Assembly (NCBI GenBank): GCA_008933635.1 | Contig: WBUQ01000001.1 | Span: forward strand, 1 to 64,000 | DNA length: 64,000 nucleotides | Direction: 5' to 3' | Source of the DNA: Desulfobulbaceae bacterium | GTDB lineage: Bacteria > Desulfobacterota > Desulfobulbia > Desulfobulbales > Desulfocapsaceae | Program-made: the position numbers and the translations under genes | Part shown: one piece after another, positions 39,813 to 49,609 of the stretch | Position numbering within the stretch: the first letter of the stretch is position 1 | Layout: each line of letters begins with the position of its first letter | The notes under the pieces: generated by a model | Databases searched by the model: none | Seen by the model: the letters and a program-made list of their open reading frames with translations, nothing else | Told to the model about the DNA's origin: nothing

Positions 39813-40857
39813 CCGAGACCCTCCACTCAACACCGAGCATCATGCAATTGATCCCGCTGCCGATCCCCAACAGGGCAGCCTTCTCTCCGGGGACATAGAT
39901 CCCCTGCTCGATCGCCATGGCCATGGTGATCGGAGCAGAAACCGATCCGACATTTCCCAGCGTCTCCAGCGTCTCGAAATTTCGCCTACTGTCGAGTCCG
40001 AGTCGTTCGAACAGCAGGCGTGCATGCGCAGTGCCGACCTGGTGGCAGAAAAAGCAGTCGATATCGTCCCTCCCCCAGCCAGGGGAACTGGCGAACTGTT
40101 CCCAGGTCTGGCACGCCGTCTCGACGCCACGGTGCATCAACTCTTCGGAATTGGTCTCCATTAAGGTGGTGCGTGCTCCCCGCTGATTGCCGTGACAGAG
40201 ATCGGAATGGGCGGTGTTGGCCCTCCAGCTGCCATGGACCAGCCGCAAACCTGCATCCGTACTCTCGGCCTTTTTCATCACCAGCGCAATGGCCCCCGAG
40301 CCGATGGTCAGCGAAGCGAAGGCTGGCTTGATCGCCTTCCTGCTCAACCCCGTATCCTGAATCAGAGAATTCATTGTTGATTCCAGCAGTTCCTCGGCTG
40401 TTTCGCCGGAGACGACAAGGCCATTTCTCACCTGGCCCAGCTCGATCATATTGGCAAGCATCACCATCCCGTCAAGAAATCCCAGGCAGGCATTGGAAAT
40501 ATCGAAGATCAGACAGGCAGCGGGGAGTCCCAGTCCCAGGTGGACAAACGAGGCAGTCGCCGGCTCCATCATATCCCGGGAAACCGAGGTGAATATCAGG
40601 CACTCAATGCTCGATGGGTCCCAATTTCCTTTGTCGAGGGCAATTTTTCCGGCCATTGTCGCCGCCTCACTCGGCCGCGTTCCCGGTGGCCAGAGGCGCC
40701 TCTCCCGTATCCCCGTCATCAGCTCAAGCCGCCCCGCCGGCAGTTTCAATCGCTGATAAAGAGGGCCAAGACGGTCTTCTATCTCCTGTGAAGAGAGGAT
40801 TCTTGGGGGAAGCTTATAGCCGAAGGTGTCGAGGCAGACCTGGGTATAGCGCAGCAT
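39796..40857 (-). CDS. OleA-like / KAS III-like condensing enzyme (thiolase superfamily)
   Basis: FTSVSRDMMEPATASFV, FDISNACLGFLDGM (Cys), CHQVGTAHA (His), LGNVGSVSAPI (Asn), AALLGIGSGINCMMLGVEW. Confidence 0.8.
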   Translation of the reverse strand: MLRYTQVCLDTFGYKLPPRILSSQEIEDRLGPLYQRLKLPAGRLELMTGIRERRLWPPGTRPSEAATMAGKIALDKGNWDPSSIECLIFTSVSRDMMEPATASFVHLGLGLPAACLIFDISNACLGFLDGMVMLANMIELGQVRNGLVVSGETAEELLESTMNSLIQDTGLSRKAIKPAFASLTIGSGAIALVMKKAESTDAGLRLVHGSWRANTAHSDLCHGNQRGARTTLMETNSEELMHRGVETACQTWEQFASSPGWGRDDIDCFFCHQVGTAHARLLFERLGLDSRRNFETLETLGNVGSVSAPITMAMAIEQGIYVPGEKAALLGIGSGINCMMLGVEWRVSDGTHC

Positions 40858-40973
40858 AAGAAAAGAATTTTGCGGAGGTAAAAGACAGGCCGTTTTCAGG
40901 AAATCCAGAAATGGCATGGAGGTATGATCACAACCAGTACTGTGATCGCACCACAATCCAGACGCCTTTCCTC

Positions 40974-42728
40974 CTATTCGAAGAGGGAAAGCTTCTGATG
41001 CAGTTCGGTGCCGGTTATTGGCCTCTGCAGGTACGCATCGAGTCCGTTCTCAAGCAGCTTCTTCCCCTCTTCCGGTTCAAGGCTGCCGATTCCGAGGATG
41101 TAAGAATGCCTTCCGGAGTAGTCTTCAAGTTTTCTTATTATTTTAGCGATTTCTACGCTATCCCCCTGAGACATCTGGGTATCCAGCAGAATCAGGTCAA
41201 AATTGGTGAGAGACGCCTCGTACATCGCCGACCTGCCGGACTCGGCGATAGTCACATTCCACCCGTTCTCGATCAGGGAGCTGATGATGAAATTCTGGCT
41301 CTCCGGGTCGCTGTCGACAATGAGTGCCGAATTGGTCAGGTATTTGACCAGAATATCAATCAGCTCCGACTTCTCGACTGGCTTGGTCAGGTAATCATCC
41401 ATGCCTGCCTGGAGGCATTTTTCACGATCTCCACGCATCGCCAGGGCAGTCAAAGCAATTATGCATTGATGACCGCCATGCTGCCGTTCATAGTCTCGAA
41501 TTTTCCGTGTAGCCTCAAGGCCGTCCATTATCGGCATCTGCACATCCATCAGGATGACATCATAATTGCCGCTTTTCGCCTCCCGCACGGCCAGCTGGCC
41601 ATTTTCAACCGATGTCACCGTCATCCCTGCCTGCCGAAGAATAGTCTCCGTCAGAACCCGGTTGATCGGTTCATCCTCTGCCAGCAGGGCTCTCGCCCCT
41701 TTCAAGGCATACACCGATTTCTCTTCGGGAATCTCGAAGGTGCGATCAGTTATGTCCTCAAAGGCGGTGAAGTCGGAAACTTCTTTCACCGGTACGGTAA
41801 ACCAGAAAGTCGACCCCTTCGACCCGCTCTCCAGACCGATCTCTCCTCCGAACAGTCTGACCAGTTGGGAGGAAATTGTCAGACCGAGACCGACCCCGCC
41901 GGTCGCGAGGGCGCTCTCTGTTTCGATTTGCTGGAAGGTGTGGAGGATCTGCTGCCGACGCTCGGGTTTGATGCCGACGCCAGTATCCGTCACCGCAAAT
42001 TTCAGGATCAGCATGCCGTTGTCATCATAACCGGCATTCGAGACCTTTACCGTGACACTGCCTTTTTTCGTGAACCTGATGGCATTGGCAACCAGATTGG
42101 TCAGGATTTGAAAGAGACGGATGGAATCTGTATTGATGAAATACGGTACATCCTTGCCGATTTCGCACAACAAGGAGATATTCTTGTCCCGGGCGGAAAG
42201 GTCTTGCAGGTAAAGCTCAAGATCAAGGCTTTCTTTGAGATTGAAATCTTCCAGTTCGAGGGCCAGCCTCCCTGCTTCTATCCGTGAGAAGTCGAGGATG
42301 TCATTTACGACATCGAGGAGTCGGTCCACCGACTCGTCGACCATTTCGAGGTATTGGCGCTGCTCCGAACTCAGTTCCGTTTCCAGGACAAGTCCGGTCA
42401 TCCCCATGATGCCATTCATCGAATTACGCAACTCGTGGCTCATGTTTTCAAGAAACTCGGCTTTCAGCCTGTTCGCGTTTTTGGCCTGGTCGAGGGCAGC
42501 CTGCAGGTCCCTGGTCCTTTTCTTTACCTCTTCTTCAAGCAACACATTTTCTATGACTCCGCCAGGCCGTTCTCCACAGAGAATTGATTTTTTCACCTGT
42601 TCTCGGAGAAAGGTGTTCGCCTTTTTCTGGGCACTTACCTTATCCTGCAGATCCTGAATCTGCCGCTGAAGTCTCCTTGTCTCTGACACCTGCGACCTCC
42701 CCTTGCTCTGGTTCCCTGGACTCCTCAA
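40974..42728 (-). CDS. Hybrid histidine kinase, cytosolic, with two receiver domains
   Basis: LENMSHELRNSMNGIMGMTG H-box; GVGLGLTISSQLVRLFGG; REC1 DVILMDVQMPIMDG/YLTKPV; REC2 DLILLDTQM/YLQRPI. Confidence 0.92.
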   Translation of the reverse strand: MRSPGNQSKGRSQVSETRRLQRQIQDLQDKVSAQKKANTFLREQVKKSILCGERPGGVIENVLLEEEVKKRTRDLQAALDQAKNANRLKAEFLENMSHELRNSMNGIMGMTGLVLETELSSEQRQYLEMVDESVDRLLDVVNDILDFSRIEAGRLALELEDFNLKESLDLELYLQDLSARDKNISLLCEIGKDVPYFINTDSIRLFQILTNLVANAIRFTKKGSVTVKVSNAGYDDNGMLILKFAVTDTGVGIKPERRQQILHTFQQIETESALATGGVGLGLTISSQLVRLFGGEIGLESGSKGSTFWFTVPVKEVSDFTAFEDITDRTFEIPEEKSVYALKGARALLAEDEPINRVLTETILRQAGMTVTSVENGQLAVREAKSGNYDVILMDVQMPIMDGLEATRKIRDYERQHGGHQCIIALTALAMRGDREKCLQAGMDDYLTKPVEKSELIDILVKYLTNSALIVDSDPESQNFIISSLIENGWNVTIAESGRSAMYEASLTNFDLILLDTQMSQGDSVEIAKIIRKLEDYSGRHSYILGIGSLEPEEGKKLLENGLDAYLQRPITGTELHQKLSLFE

Positions 42729-42925
42729 CCTTGTCTGACTGGTTTCAACTTACCAGAATATGCAAAAAGGTACAGAACAAACATTGACTTATGGAGGATG
42801 ATCAACCAAAAATGGCGGTCTGGGAAATGGCAAATGCGATATTCCAACGGATTTTTTCTCCTTGGGAAAAACTGGAGCAGGACCATGCGGGCCATCCGCT
42901 CCCGGGATGACAGGAGGGGAAATTG

Positions 42926-43321
42926 CTACCGCCCGTATTCCACTATGGCCGACGTCGCTGACCTGATTCTCCCGAGTGGAACTGAATAGTCTCGAGACTC
43001 TCCAGCCCTGGCCGCGAATTCAACTGCCCTGGCTATATCCGCCCATCCCGGCTCTCCCATGTTGAGCAGCAGTCCCTTGAGGCTGTGCGCCATCCTGGTC
43101 AGGGCGGCCTGTTGTGATTCATCGCCGGTCAGAATCTGCTGCACCGACTCGAAGGTTGCCCGCAATGACTGGGCTGAACTCTTTACCATGAAATCGACCT
43201 GCTCCTCATTCAATTTGTAGGTTTGTGAAAAATGACGACGTAATCGTTCGACCGTGACATCCGTCAAATCGAGGTCATCCGAAGACAGCCTCCAGAGCTT
43301 GAGAGCATCAGTGTTATCCAT
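42926..43321 (-). CDS. Hpt-domain phosphotransfer protein
   Basis: LTRMAHSLKGLLLNMG Hpt motif; adjacent to hybrid kinase and REC protein. Confidence 0.75.
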   Translation of the reverse strand: MDNTDALKLWRLSSDDLDLTDVTVERLRRHFSQTYKLNEEQVDFMVKSSAQSLRATFESVQQILTGDESQQAALTRMAHSLKGLLLNMGEPGWADIARAVEFAARAGESRDYSVPLGRIRSATSAIVEYGR

Positions 43322-43379
43322 AAAAATCCTTCAGAGCGAGAATACAGAGGATTGAGGCGAAAAGGAATGCGCCATATTC

Positions 43380-43778
43380 CTACTCAATCAAACCGAGGTC
43401 GCGGATATGGGTGATCAGCTTTTCCCGATCCAATGGTTTGGTGAGATAGGCCTCGCACTGTCCCTGGCGAAAGGCCTTCATGATATTTTTTGAATCGTCC
43501 GCCGCGGTAACCATGATCACCTTGGCCGTATCCAGTCCCCCGATCCCGTGCTGCTCCTCCATCCTGCGGATTTTCTGCAGCGCCTGCTGCCCATCCATGA
43601 CCGGCATCATGATATCCAGGCAGATCAGATCATAGGGGTCGTTCTCGACCAGTCCCCGCTCCACGGCATTCAGCGCCTCCTGCCCATTGACGGCCACATG
43701 GCAGACGCCAAATTCCGAAAGCAAGGTTGAAAGCAGGGATCGAGAGAGAAAATCATCTTCAACTATCAACGTCTTCAT
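43380..43778 (-). CDS. Single-domain response regulator (CheY-like)
   Basis: LIVEDDFLSRSLLSTLL; DLICLDIMMPVMDG; AYLTKPLDRE. Confidence 0.92.
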   Translation of the reverse strand: MKTLIVEDDFLSRSLLSTLLSEFGVCHVAVNGQEALNAVERGLVENDPYDLICLDIMMPVMDGQQALQKIRRMEEQHGIGGLDTAKVIMVTAADDSKNIMKAFRQGQCEAYLTKPLDREKLITHIRDLGLIE

Positions 43779-43948
43779 CGTTGCTGCTCCTTTCGCGCAC
43801 GGGAGTAATGATGGATAATCCAGGGATGCCGAATTTCGTTGTCATCTTCTGTTGCATGATAGCATGGACCACTGGGCATGAAAAATTTTCAATAATTATT
43901 CCCAAACAGTTAATCAAGTACAAAAAATGTTTTTGATTCCTCTGATCA

Positions 43949-46165
43949 TCACGGCACTTTCCCGGTTATTTCCCAGCAGGTGTGCACCTTCGTGTTCCTG
44001 TGGAAATCGTAGGGTATTGTCTCTTCACTGATGTTTTTGACATGAAACTGTTCCGACAACGACGGATCGAGCCTGAAACGCCGGAAATTGGTAGAGAAAA
44101 GGAGCAGTCCGCCTAGCGCCAGCCTCTGCATCGCCAGGGTCAGCAACCGAACGTGGTCGCGCTGGATATCGAAAACCCGTTTTTCCTTTTTGGTGTTGGA
44201 AAAAGTGGGAGGATCAACAAAAATGAGGTCGTAGAAATCGCGATCCTCCTCGAGCCATTGCAGGCAATCAGCCCTGACCGTTCGGTGGGCGAAACCGGAA
44301 AAACCGTTCAATGCCAGATTCATCCTCGTCCACTGCAGATAATTGGCAGAGAGGTCGACAGTGGTCGTGGTCACCGCTCCTCCCATTGCCGCGTGGACCG
44401 TCGCCGTACCCGAGTATCCGAAGAGGTTGAGAAATTTCCTCCCCGATGACTCCTTTTCAAGACGCAATCTCACTGGACGATGGTCGAGAAAGAGTCCGGT
44501 ATCCAGATAACCTGCAAGGTTGACAAGAAACCGGCAACTCCCTTCCCGGATCTCGATCATCCTCGTTTTTCCCTCCTGCTTCCGATACTGCTCGCTCCCC
44601 TTCTGGCGCCTCCTGGTCTTGATGAAAATTCTGTCGCGCCGTATCCCGAAAAGGTCTCTGACCCCCTGCAGGGCATGATCAAGCCTGAGTCTGGCCAATT
44701 CTGGATCAACCGAGGCCGGTGGTGCATATTCCTGCAGATGCACCCATTTTTCATAGAGGTCGATACTGAAATTGTAATCCGGCAGATCGCGATCGTAGAT
44801 TCGGTAACAGTTAACCCCTTCTTTCCTGGCCCACTTCTGTATCCTTTTCATATTCTTCCGCAGGCGATTGACAAATTCATCATCGCTTGCCCCAACCGCT
44901 TCTGTCATGTTCCAGCAGAATGGCTCATCTTCAGCAGCCGGCACCGCACCTACCAGTAAACGGCAGGCGATATCACCGTTGAACAGCCGGTATTTCTTTT
45001 CCCAGGATATGGCAAACGCATCGGTAAGATCCGGACTGGAAAGAAAGAAGGCCAGCCGCCAGCCGGCGAATCTCTCGCGGGCGATCCTGCCGGCGGCCCT
45101 GTAGAGCAGCGCCACCTCTTCCTTTTCCGACAGCCGCTCGCCAAAGGGAAGGTTTGACAGCAGCACTCCGTTTCCGCCGGGAGATGCCAGCCTGGCGATC
45201 TCTCGCTTTTCAATCCTGATCTGATCCGAGAGTCCGGCCTTATCTATGTTCTTCTTCGCCGCAGCGACCATCGCCGGGTCGGCGTCATAACCGAGGAGAA
45301 GTGGCCACTCCTTCAGCAGACCCGCCTCTTCACGGGCAATCGCTTCCTCGACCAGGGTCTGCCACAGGGCGGGATCATGCTGTTTCCATCCCATGAAACC
45401 GAATTGACGGCGGGACAACCCAGGCGCCGAATCTCCGAACATCAATGCCGCCTCGATGAGGAGCGTTCCCGTCCCGCACATCGGATCCAGCAATGTATCC
45501 CCCGTCCTGCCTTCCAGCCAGCCGCTGAAGGCAACCAAGGTCGCAGCCAGGGTTTCCTTGAGCGGCGCAGGCCCGCCACTCACCCTATACCCCCGTTTAT
45601 GCAGACTCTCTCCGGAGAGATCCAGAGAGATCGTGGCCCGGTCGTCTTGGATATGCAGATGCAGTCGTAGCGACGGGGATGCAACATCAACCGATGGTCT
45701 TACACCGAAGCGATCCCTGAATGTGTCGACTATCGCATCTTTGAGCCGCAAGGCGGCAAATTTACTATGGGTGATGAGTGGCTCGCCGGACAACGTACAA
45801 TCTACGGCAAACGTGGTTTCTATTCCCAGGTGATTCTGCCAGGCAACTTCCCGGCTGCGGGAATACACATCTGACGCATCCGCCAGCGCGAAGGATTCAA
45901 GCTCCAGAAAAACACGCGAGGCGAACCGCGACCAGAGGCAGGCCCTGTAGCCGCTCGCCAGATCACCTTTCCAGGAGACCAATCCCTGGAAGACCGTGGA
46001 ATCCCCCCCTCCGAAGGATTCAACCTCCCGGGCGACCAGCTCCTCCATGCCCCTCGCACAACTAGCCGCCATCCTGAATATCTGTCCGCCACCCATCATC
46101 TTCCCGTATCCTGGTATCAATTGCGATGTGCAACAGAGAGAGATCCCTGTCTGCTCCGGTTCCAT
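43949..46165 (-). CDS. rlmL: Bifunctional 23S rRNA methyltransferase RlmKL
   Basis: THUMP plus two methyltransferase domains: LLDPMCGTGTLLIEA...LLSNLPFGERL and NLFGYSGTATVHA...LIFVDPPTFSN. Confidence 0.93.
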   Translation of the reverse strand: MEPEQTGISLCCTSQLIPGYGKMMGGGQIFRMAASCARGMEELVAREVESFGGGDSTVFQGLVSWKGDLASGYRACLWSRFASRVFLELESFALADASDVYSRSREVAWQNHLGIETTFAVDCTLSGEPLITHSKFAALRLKDAIVDTFRDRFGVRPSVDVASPSLRLHLHIQDDRATISLDLSGESLHKRGYRVSGGPAPLKETLAATLVAFSGWLEGRTGDTLLDPMCGTGTLLIEAALMFGDSAPGLSRRQFGFMGWKQHDPALWQTLVEEAIAREEAGLLKEWPLLLGYDADPAMVAAAKKNIDKAGLSDQIRIEKREIARLASPGGNGVLLSNLPFGERLSEKEEVALLYRAAGRIARERFAGWRLAFFLSSPDLTDAFAISWEKKYRLFNGDIACRLLVGAVPAAEDEPFCWNMTEAVGASDDEFVNRLRKNMKRIQKWARKEGVNCYRIYDRDLPDYNFSIDLYEKWVHLQEYAPPASVDPELARLRLDHALQGVRDLFGIRRDRIFIKTRRRQKGSEQYRKQEGKTRMIEIREGSCRFLVNLAGYLDTGLFLDHRPVRLRLEKESSGRKFLNLFGYSGTATVHAAMGGAVTTTTVDLSANYLQWTRMNLALNGFSGFAHRTVRADCLQWLEEDRDFYDLIFVDPPTFSNTKKEKRVFDIQRDHVRLLTLAMQRLALGGLLLFSTNFRRFRLDPSLSEQFHVKNISEETIPYDFHRNTKVHTCWEITGKVP

Positions 46166-46296
46166 GTCAAATTTCCTTGACCTCCCGTCGAATAGGGATA
46201 AAATATATGATTTGTTGAATTCTGTATATAATCATGCAGTATCACTTTCAATATTGCTTGCCTTCGAACCCCCATCTCTCGACAACAGGAGAACGT

Positions 46297-46887
46297 ATGA
46301 AAAAGACACTCTGCGGTACAGCCGTACTCATCACCCTCATCGGGACTCTCGCCCTGTTCGGCAGCGGCTGCAGCAAAAAGGCAGTCATTCCTCCTGACAG
46401 CAGCAACGCCGGCGCCATGGGCGGAGGAGCCGGGAGCAGCGGTTATGACGAAAACAACCTGGCATCGGAAGGAACGCTGGATGATGCGTCACTGGCAGGC
46501 GGTGCAGGAGCGGACTCGGCCTCTGATGAATACAAGCGCCTGCATGGCCGCTGTTCGGACAACCTGTTCCCGATCTATTTCGACTTCGATCAGTTTGGCA
46601 TTCGCGCCGACATGACGGAAGTCCTGGTCAAGAATGCGGAGCATATGCAGTCGGTACCCGGCGCTCCGATAGTCATCGAAGGCAACACCGATGATCGGGG
46701 GACAAATGAATACAACCTCGCCCTGGGCGAGAGGAGGGCTATGGCCGCTAAACAGTATCTCGTCGATCTTGGCGTCGACGCATCCAGAATACAGACCATC
46801 AGCTACGGAGAAGAACGTCCTCTGTTCACCGGACAGGATGAAGACAGCTACAGCCAGAACCGTCGAGACGATTTTATCATGAAATAA
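46297..46887 (+). CDS. pal: Peptidoglycan-associated lipoprotein, OmpA-like
   Basis: Lipobox LFGSGCSKK; IVIEGNTDDRGTNEYNLALGERRAMAAKQYL. Confidence 0.9.
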   Translation: MKKTLCGTAVLITLIGTLALFGSGCSKKAVIPPDSSNAGAMGGGAGSSGYDENNLASEGTLDDASLAGGAGADSASDEYKRLHGRCSDNLFPIYFDFDQFGIRADMTEVLVKNAEHMQSVPGAPIVIEGNTDDRGTNEYNLALGERRAMAAKQYLVDLGVDASRIQTISYGEERPLFTGQDEDSYSQNRRDDFIMK

Positions 46888-46893
46888 CCCGAA

Positions 46894-46930
46894 CTAGCCC
46901 GTGGGGCATCTGCAGCGTCCCGCGGGCTAG
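46894..46930. terminator. Hairpin between convergent pal and cmk
   Basis: CTAGCCCG ... CGGGCTAG perfect stem; overlaps the cmk stop codon. Confidence 0.5.
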
Positions 46931-47625
46931 CGCTCCCTCCCCGGACTTCCTTTCCTCACCGACTCGAGAACCAGAGCGGCGACCTCATCGATATCCCTGT
47001 TGGTCGTATCGATTGCCAGGGCGTCTTCTGCCTGCCGCAGCGGGGCAATGACCCTCTCCCTGTCATTTTTATCCCGCTCAAGGGTCATCTGAAGTATCTG
47101 TTGCTCATCCACAGCCTCTCCTCGCGCACGAAGCTGCAGGACCCTGCGCCTGGCTCGTTCCTCTGGCCTGGCATCGAGGAAAAACTTATGTCTGGCCGAG
47201 GGAAAAACCACCGTCCCCGTATCCCTCCCCTCAGCTACCACACATCCTTCCGCGCCTATATCCTGCTGCAAGGCTGTCAGCCTTGCCCTGATCAGTGGCA
47301 GTGCAGAAACCCGTGATGCGATCATCGCCATTTCAGGGGTTCGGATGGCCGCACTGACATCGACCCCATTCAATAGCACCCGGGTTTCTTCATTTTCACC
47401 AGGGGATGGCAGCAATTCGATCCTGATGTTCTCCAGGGCACCCTGAACCGCCAGATCATCCGACAGATCAAGCTCGTTCTCGACCAGGTACAAACCGACC
47501 GCCCGGTACATGGCACCGGTATCCAGGTAGGTATATCCCAGAGCCTGAGCAATCTTTCTGCTGATGGTGGATTTACCGACTCCCGAAGGCCCGTCGATGG
47601 TTATCACATTCATCGTTTCTGGCAT
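46927..47625 (-). CDS. cmk: Cytidylate kinase
   Basis: ITIDGPSGVGKSTISRKIAQALGYTYLDTGAMYRAVGLY; VAEGRDTGTVVFP. Confidence 0.96.
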   Translation of the reverse strand: MPETMNVITIDGPSGVGKSTISRKIAQALGYTYLDTGAMYRAVGLYLVENELDLSDDLAVQGALENIRIELLPSPGENEETRVLLNGVDVSAAIRTPEMAMIASRVSALPLIRARLTALQQDIGAEGCVVAEGRDTGTVVFPSARHKFFLDARPEERARRRVLQLRARGEAVDEQQILQMTLERDKNDRERVIAPLRQAEDALAIDTTNRDIDEVAALVLESVRKGSPGRER

Positions 47626-47777
47626 GAGAAGATAATCTCCCTGTCACTACCATGGCTTCATCATGATCTTGCTGGCCAGAGCATTGTCTGTGGCAGGACA
47701 ATGCATTCCATATCTCTTGTCAAAGAGGTGGCTCGAACTGGATCGCAGGTGGCTTTCCTGACCCCGCTGGAAGCGGT

Positions 47778-49253
47778 CTATTCTATCACAGGCAACCTCG
47801 TGGCCTCCAATCCTTTCTCGAGGGCGAAGGCCACTTTCAGCAGCGTATCCTCCCGAAAATGAGGGCCCTGGAGCTGGATACCGATAGGCAGACCTTCCTT
47901 GCTGAAACCGCCTGGAACGGACATCCCGGGAATACCGGCCAGGTTTGCGGAGATGGTGAGTATGTCGGACAAATAGACGGCAAGCGGGTCATCGCTGTTT
48001 TCACCCATTTTCCAGGCCGGTGTCGGGGTGACGGGAGATACCAGCACATCACAGCGCTTGAAGGCCTCCTGGAAATCACGAAGAATCATCGTCCGGACCT
48101 GTGACGCTTTTTTATAATACGCATCGTAGTAGCCGGAAGAAAGAGCATAGGTCCCGATCAGAATGCGCCTTTTTACTTCGGCGCCGAAACCGGCAGAGCG
48201 GGTATCTTTGTACATCGCCATCAGTGTATCGGCCTTCATGTCGCGCATGCCGAAATTCACCCCGTCATATCGGGCAAGATTCGAACTGGCCTCGGCCGGG
48301 GCAATCAGGTAGTAGACAGCAACACAGTACTCGGTATGGGGCAGGCTGATCTCAACCACCTCGGCTCCCGCCCGCTGCAGAAAATCAATCCCCTCCTTGA
48401 CGACCCTTTCGACTTCCGGGTCGAGACCGGCAACGAAATACTCCCGGGGCACGCCAACCCGTAAACCGCGGACCTCGCCACGGAGAAACGATCTGAAGTC
48501 GGGCAGTTCAACCCGGACTGAGGTTGAATCCCGCCGGTCATAGCCGCCGATGGCGTTCATCATGATCGCGCAATCGGTCACATCGCGGCACAAGGGACCA
48601 ACCTGATCCAGCGACGAGGCAAAGGCTACCAGGCCAAAACGGGAAACCCTGCCATATGTCGGTTTCAACCCGACTATCCCGCAGAGCGAGGCCGGTTGCC
48701 GAATCGAGCCACCGGTATCGGACCCCAGTGATGCCAGGCATTCACCGGCAGATACGGCGGCAGCTGAACCGCCGGAAGAACCGCCGGCGACATATCCTTT
48801 TTTCCAGGGGTTTTGTGGCACGCCAAAGGCACAACTCTCTGAAGTTGAGCCCATTGCAAATTCATCCATTGCCACCTTGCCAAGAATGACCGCCCCCTGG
48901 CTCTTCAACTTTTCCACGACCGTCGCATCATACGGAGGGATAAAATTCCCGAGGATGTTTGAACCACAGGTGGTCTTCATTCCTCTGGTGCAGAGAAGGT
49001 CTTTCAGGGAAAGGGGAATGCCACAGAGAAGGCCGACATTTCCCCTTTTTCTTGCAAGATCCGCCTCTCTCGCAGCCTCCAGTGCTCCGTCGCGGTCCAG
49101 TGTGATGAAGGCCTTGATATTCTTCTCAACCTGATCAATTCGTTCAAGACAACTTCGGGTCAGATCTTCGGAGCAGATATCGCCGGTCGCCAACTTTTCC
49201 ATCGCATCAGCGACGGTCAATGCATACAAATTCATGTACCCCTCAAAAAACAT
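47778..49253 (-). CDS. gatA: Aspartyl/glutamyl-tRNA amidotransferase subunit A
   Basis: GIPLSLKDLL; GGSSGGSAAAVSAGECLASLGSDTGGSIRQPASLCG amidase signature. Confidence 0.97.
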   Translation of the reverse strand: MFFEGYMNLYALTVADAMEKLATGDICSEDLTRSCLERIDQVEKNIKAFITLDRDGALEAAREADLARKRGNVGLLCGIPLSLKDLLCTRGMKTTCGSNILGNFIPPYDATVVEKLKSQGAVILGKVAMDEFAMGSTSESCAFGVPQNPWKKGYVAGGSSGGSAAAVSAGECLASLGSDTGGSIRQPASLCGIVGLKPTYGRVSRFGLVAFASSLDQVGPLCRDVTDCAIMMNAIGGYDRRDSTSVRVELPDFRSFLRGEVRGLRVGVPREYFVAGLDPEVERVVKEGIDFLQRAGAEVVEISLPHTEYCVAVYYLIAPAEASSNLARYDGVNFGMRDMKADTLMAMYKDTRSAGFGAEVKRRILIGTYALSSGYYDAYYKKASQVRTMILRDFQEAFKRCDVLVSPVTPTPAWKMGENSDDPLAVYLSDILTISANLAGIPGMSVPGGFSKEGLPIGIQLQGPHFREDTLLKVAFALEKGLEATRLPVIE

Positions 49254-49294
49254 GCCGCCAATCGGCTAGCTGGAAAATAGTCGTCATGCACAGA

Positions 49295-49579
49295 TCAGAT
49301 GATCCTGGGCACCTGGAACATCGCGCCATTGTGTCTCGCCGAGCAGGAGAGAGCCTCGTCCGTGGGCAGCGAAGAATGAACCTCATCTTCGCGAAAGGCA
49401 TTGCAAACGGAAAACGCATGGGTTGTGGGGGAGACGTCTCGGGTATCCAATTCCTCCAGCTTTTCCACGTAGGAGAGAATTGTATCGAGCTGTGCTGTCA
49501 TTTTTTCCAGCTCATCTTCACTTAGATGCAGACGTGCCAGATGAGCGACATGTTCTACTTCCTTTCTCGAGATTTTCAT
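49295..49579 (-). CDS. gatC: Aspartyl/glutamyl-tRNA amidotransferase subunit C
   Basis: MKISRKEVEHVAHLARLHLSEDELEKMTAQLDTILSYVEKLEELDT. Confidence 0.95.
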   Translation of the reverse strand: MKISRKEVEHVAHLARLHLSEDELEKMTAQLDTILSYVEKLEELDTRDVSPTTHAFSVCNAFREDEVHSSLPTDEALSCSARHNGAMFQVPRII

Positions 49580-49609
49580 ACATTCAGCCCAAAACCGGGA
49601 AAGACCCGG

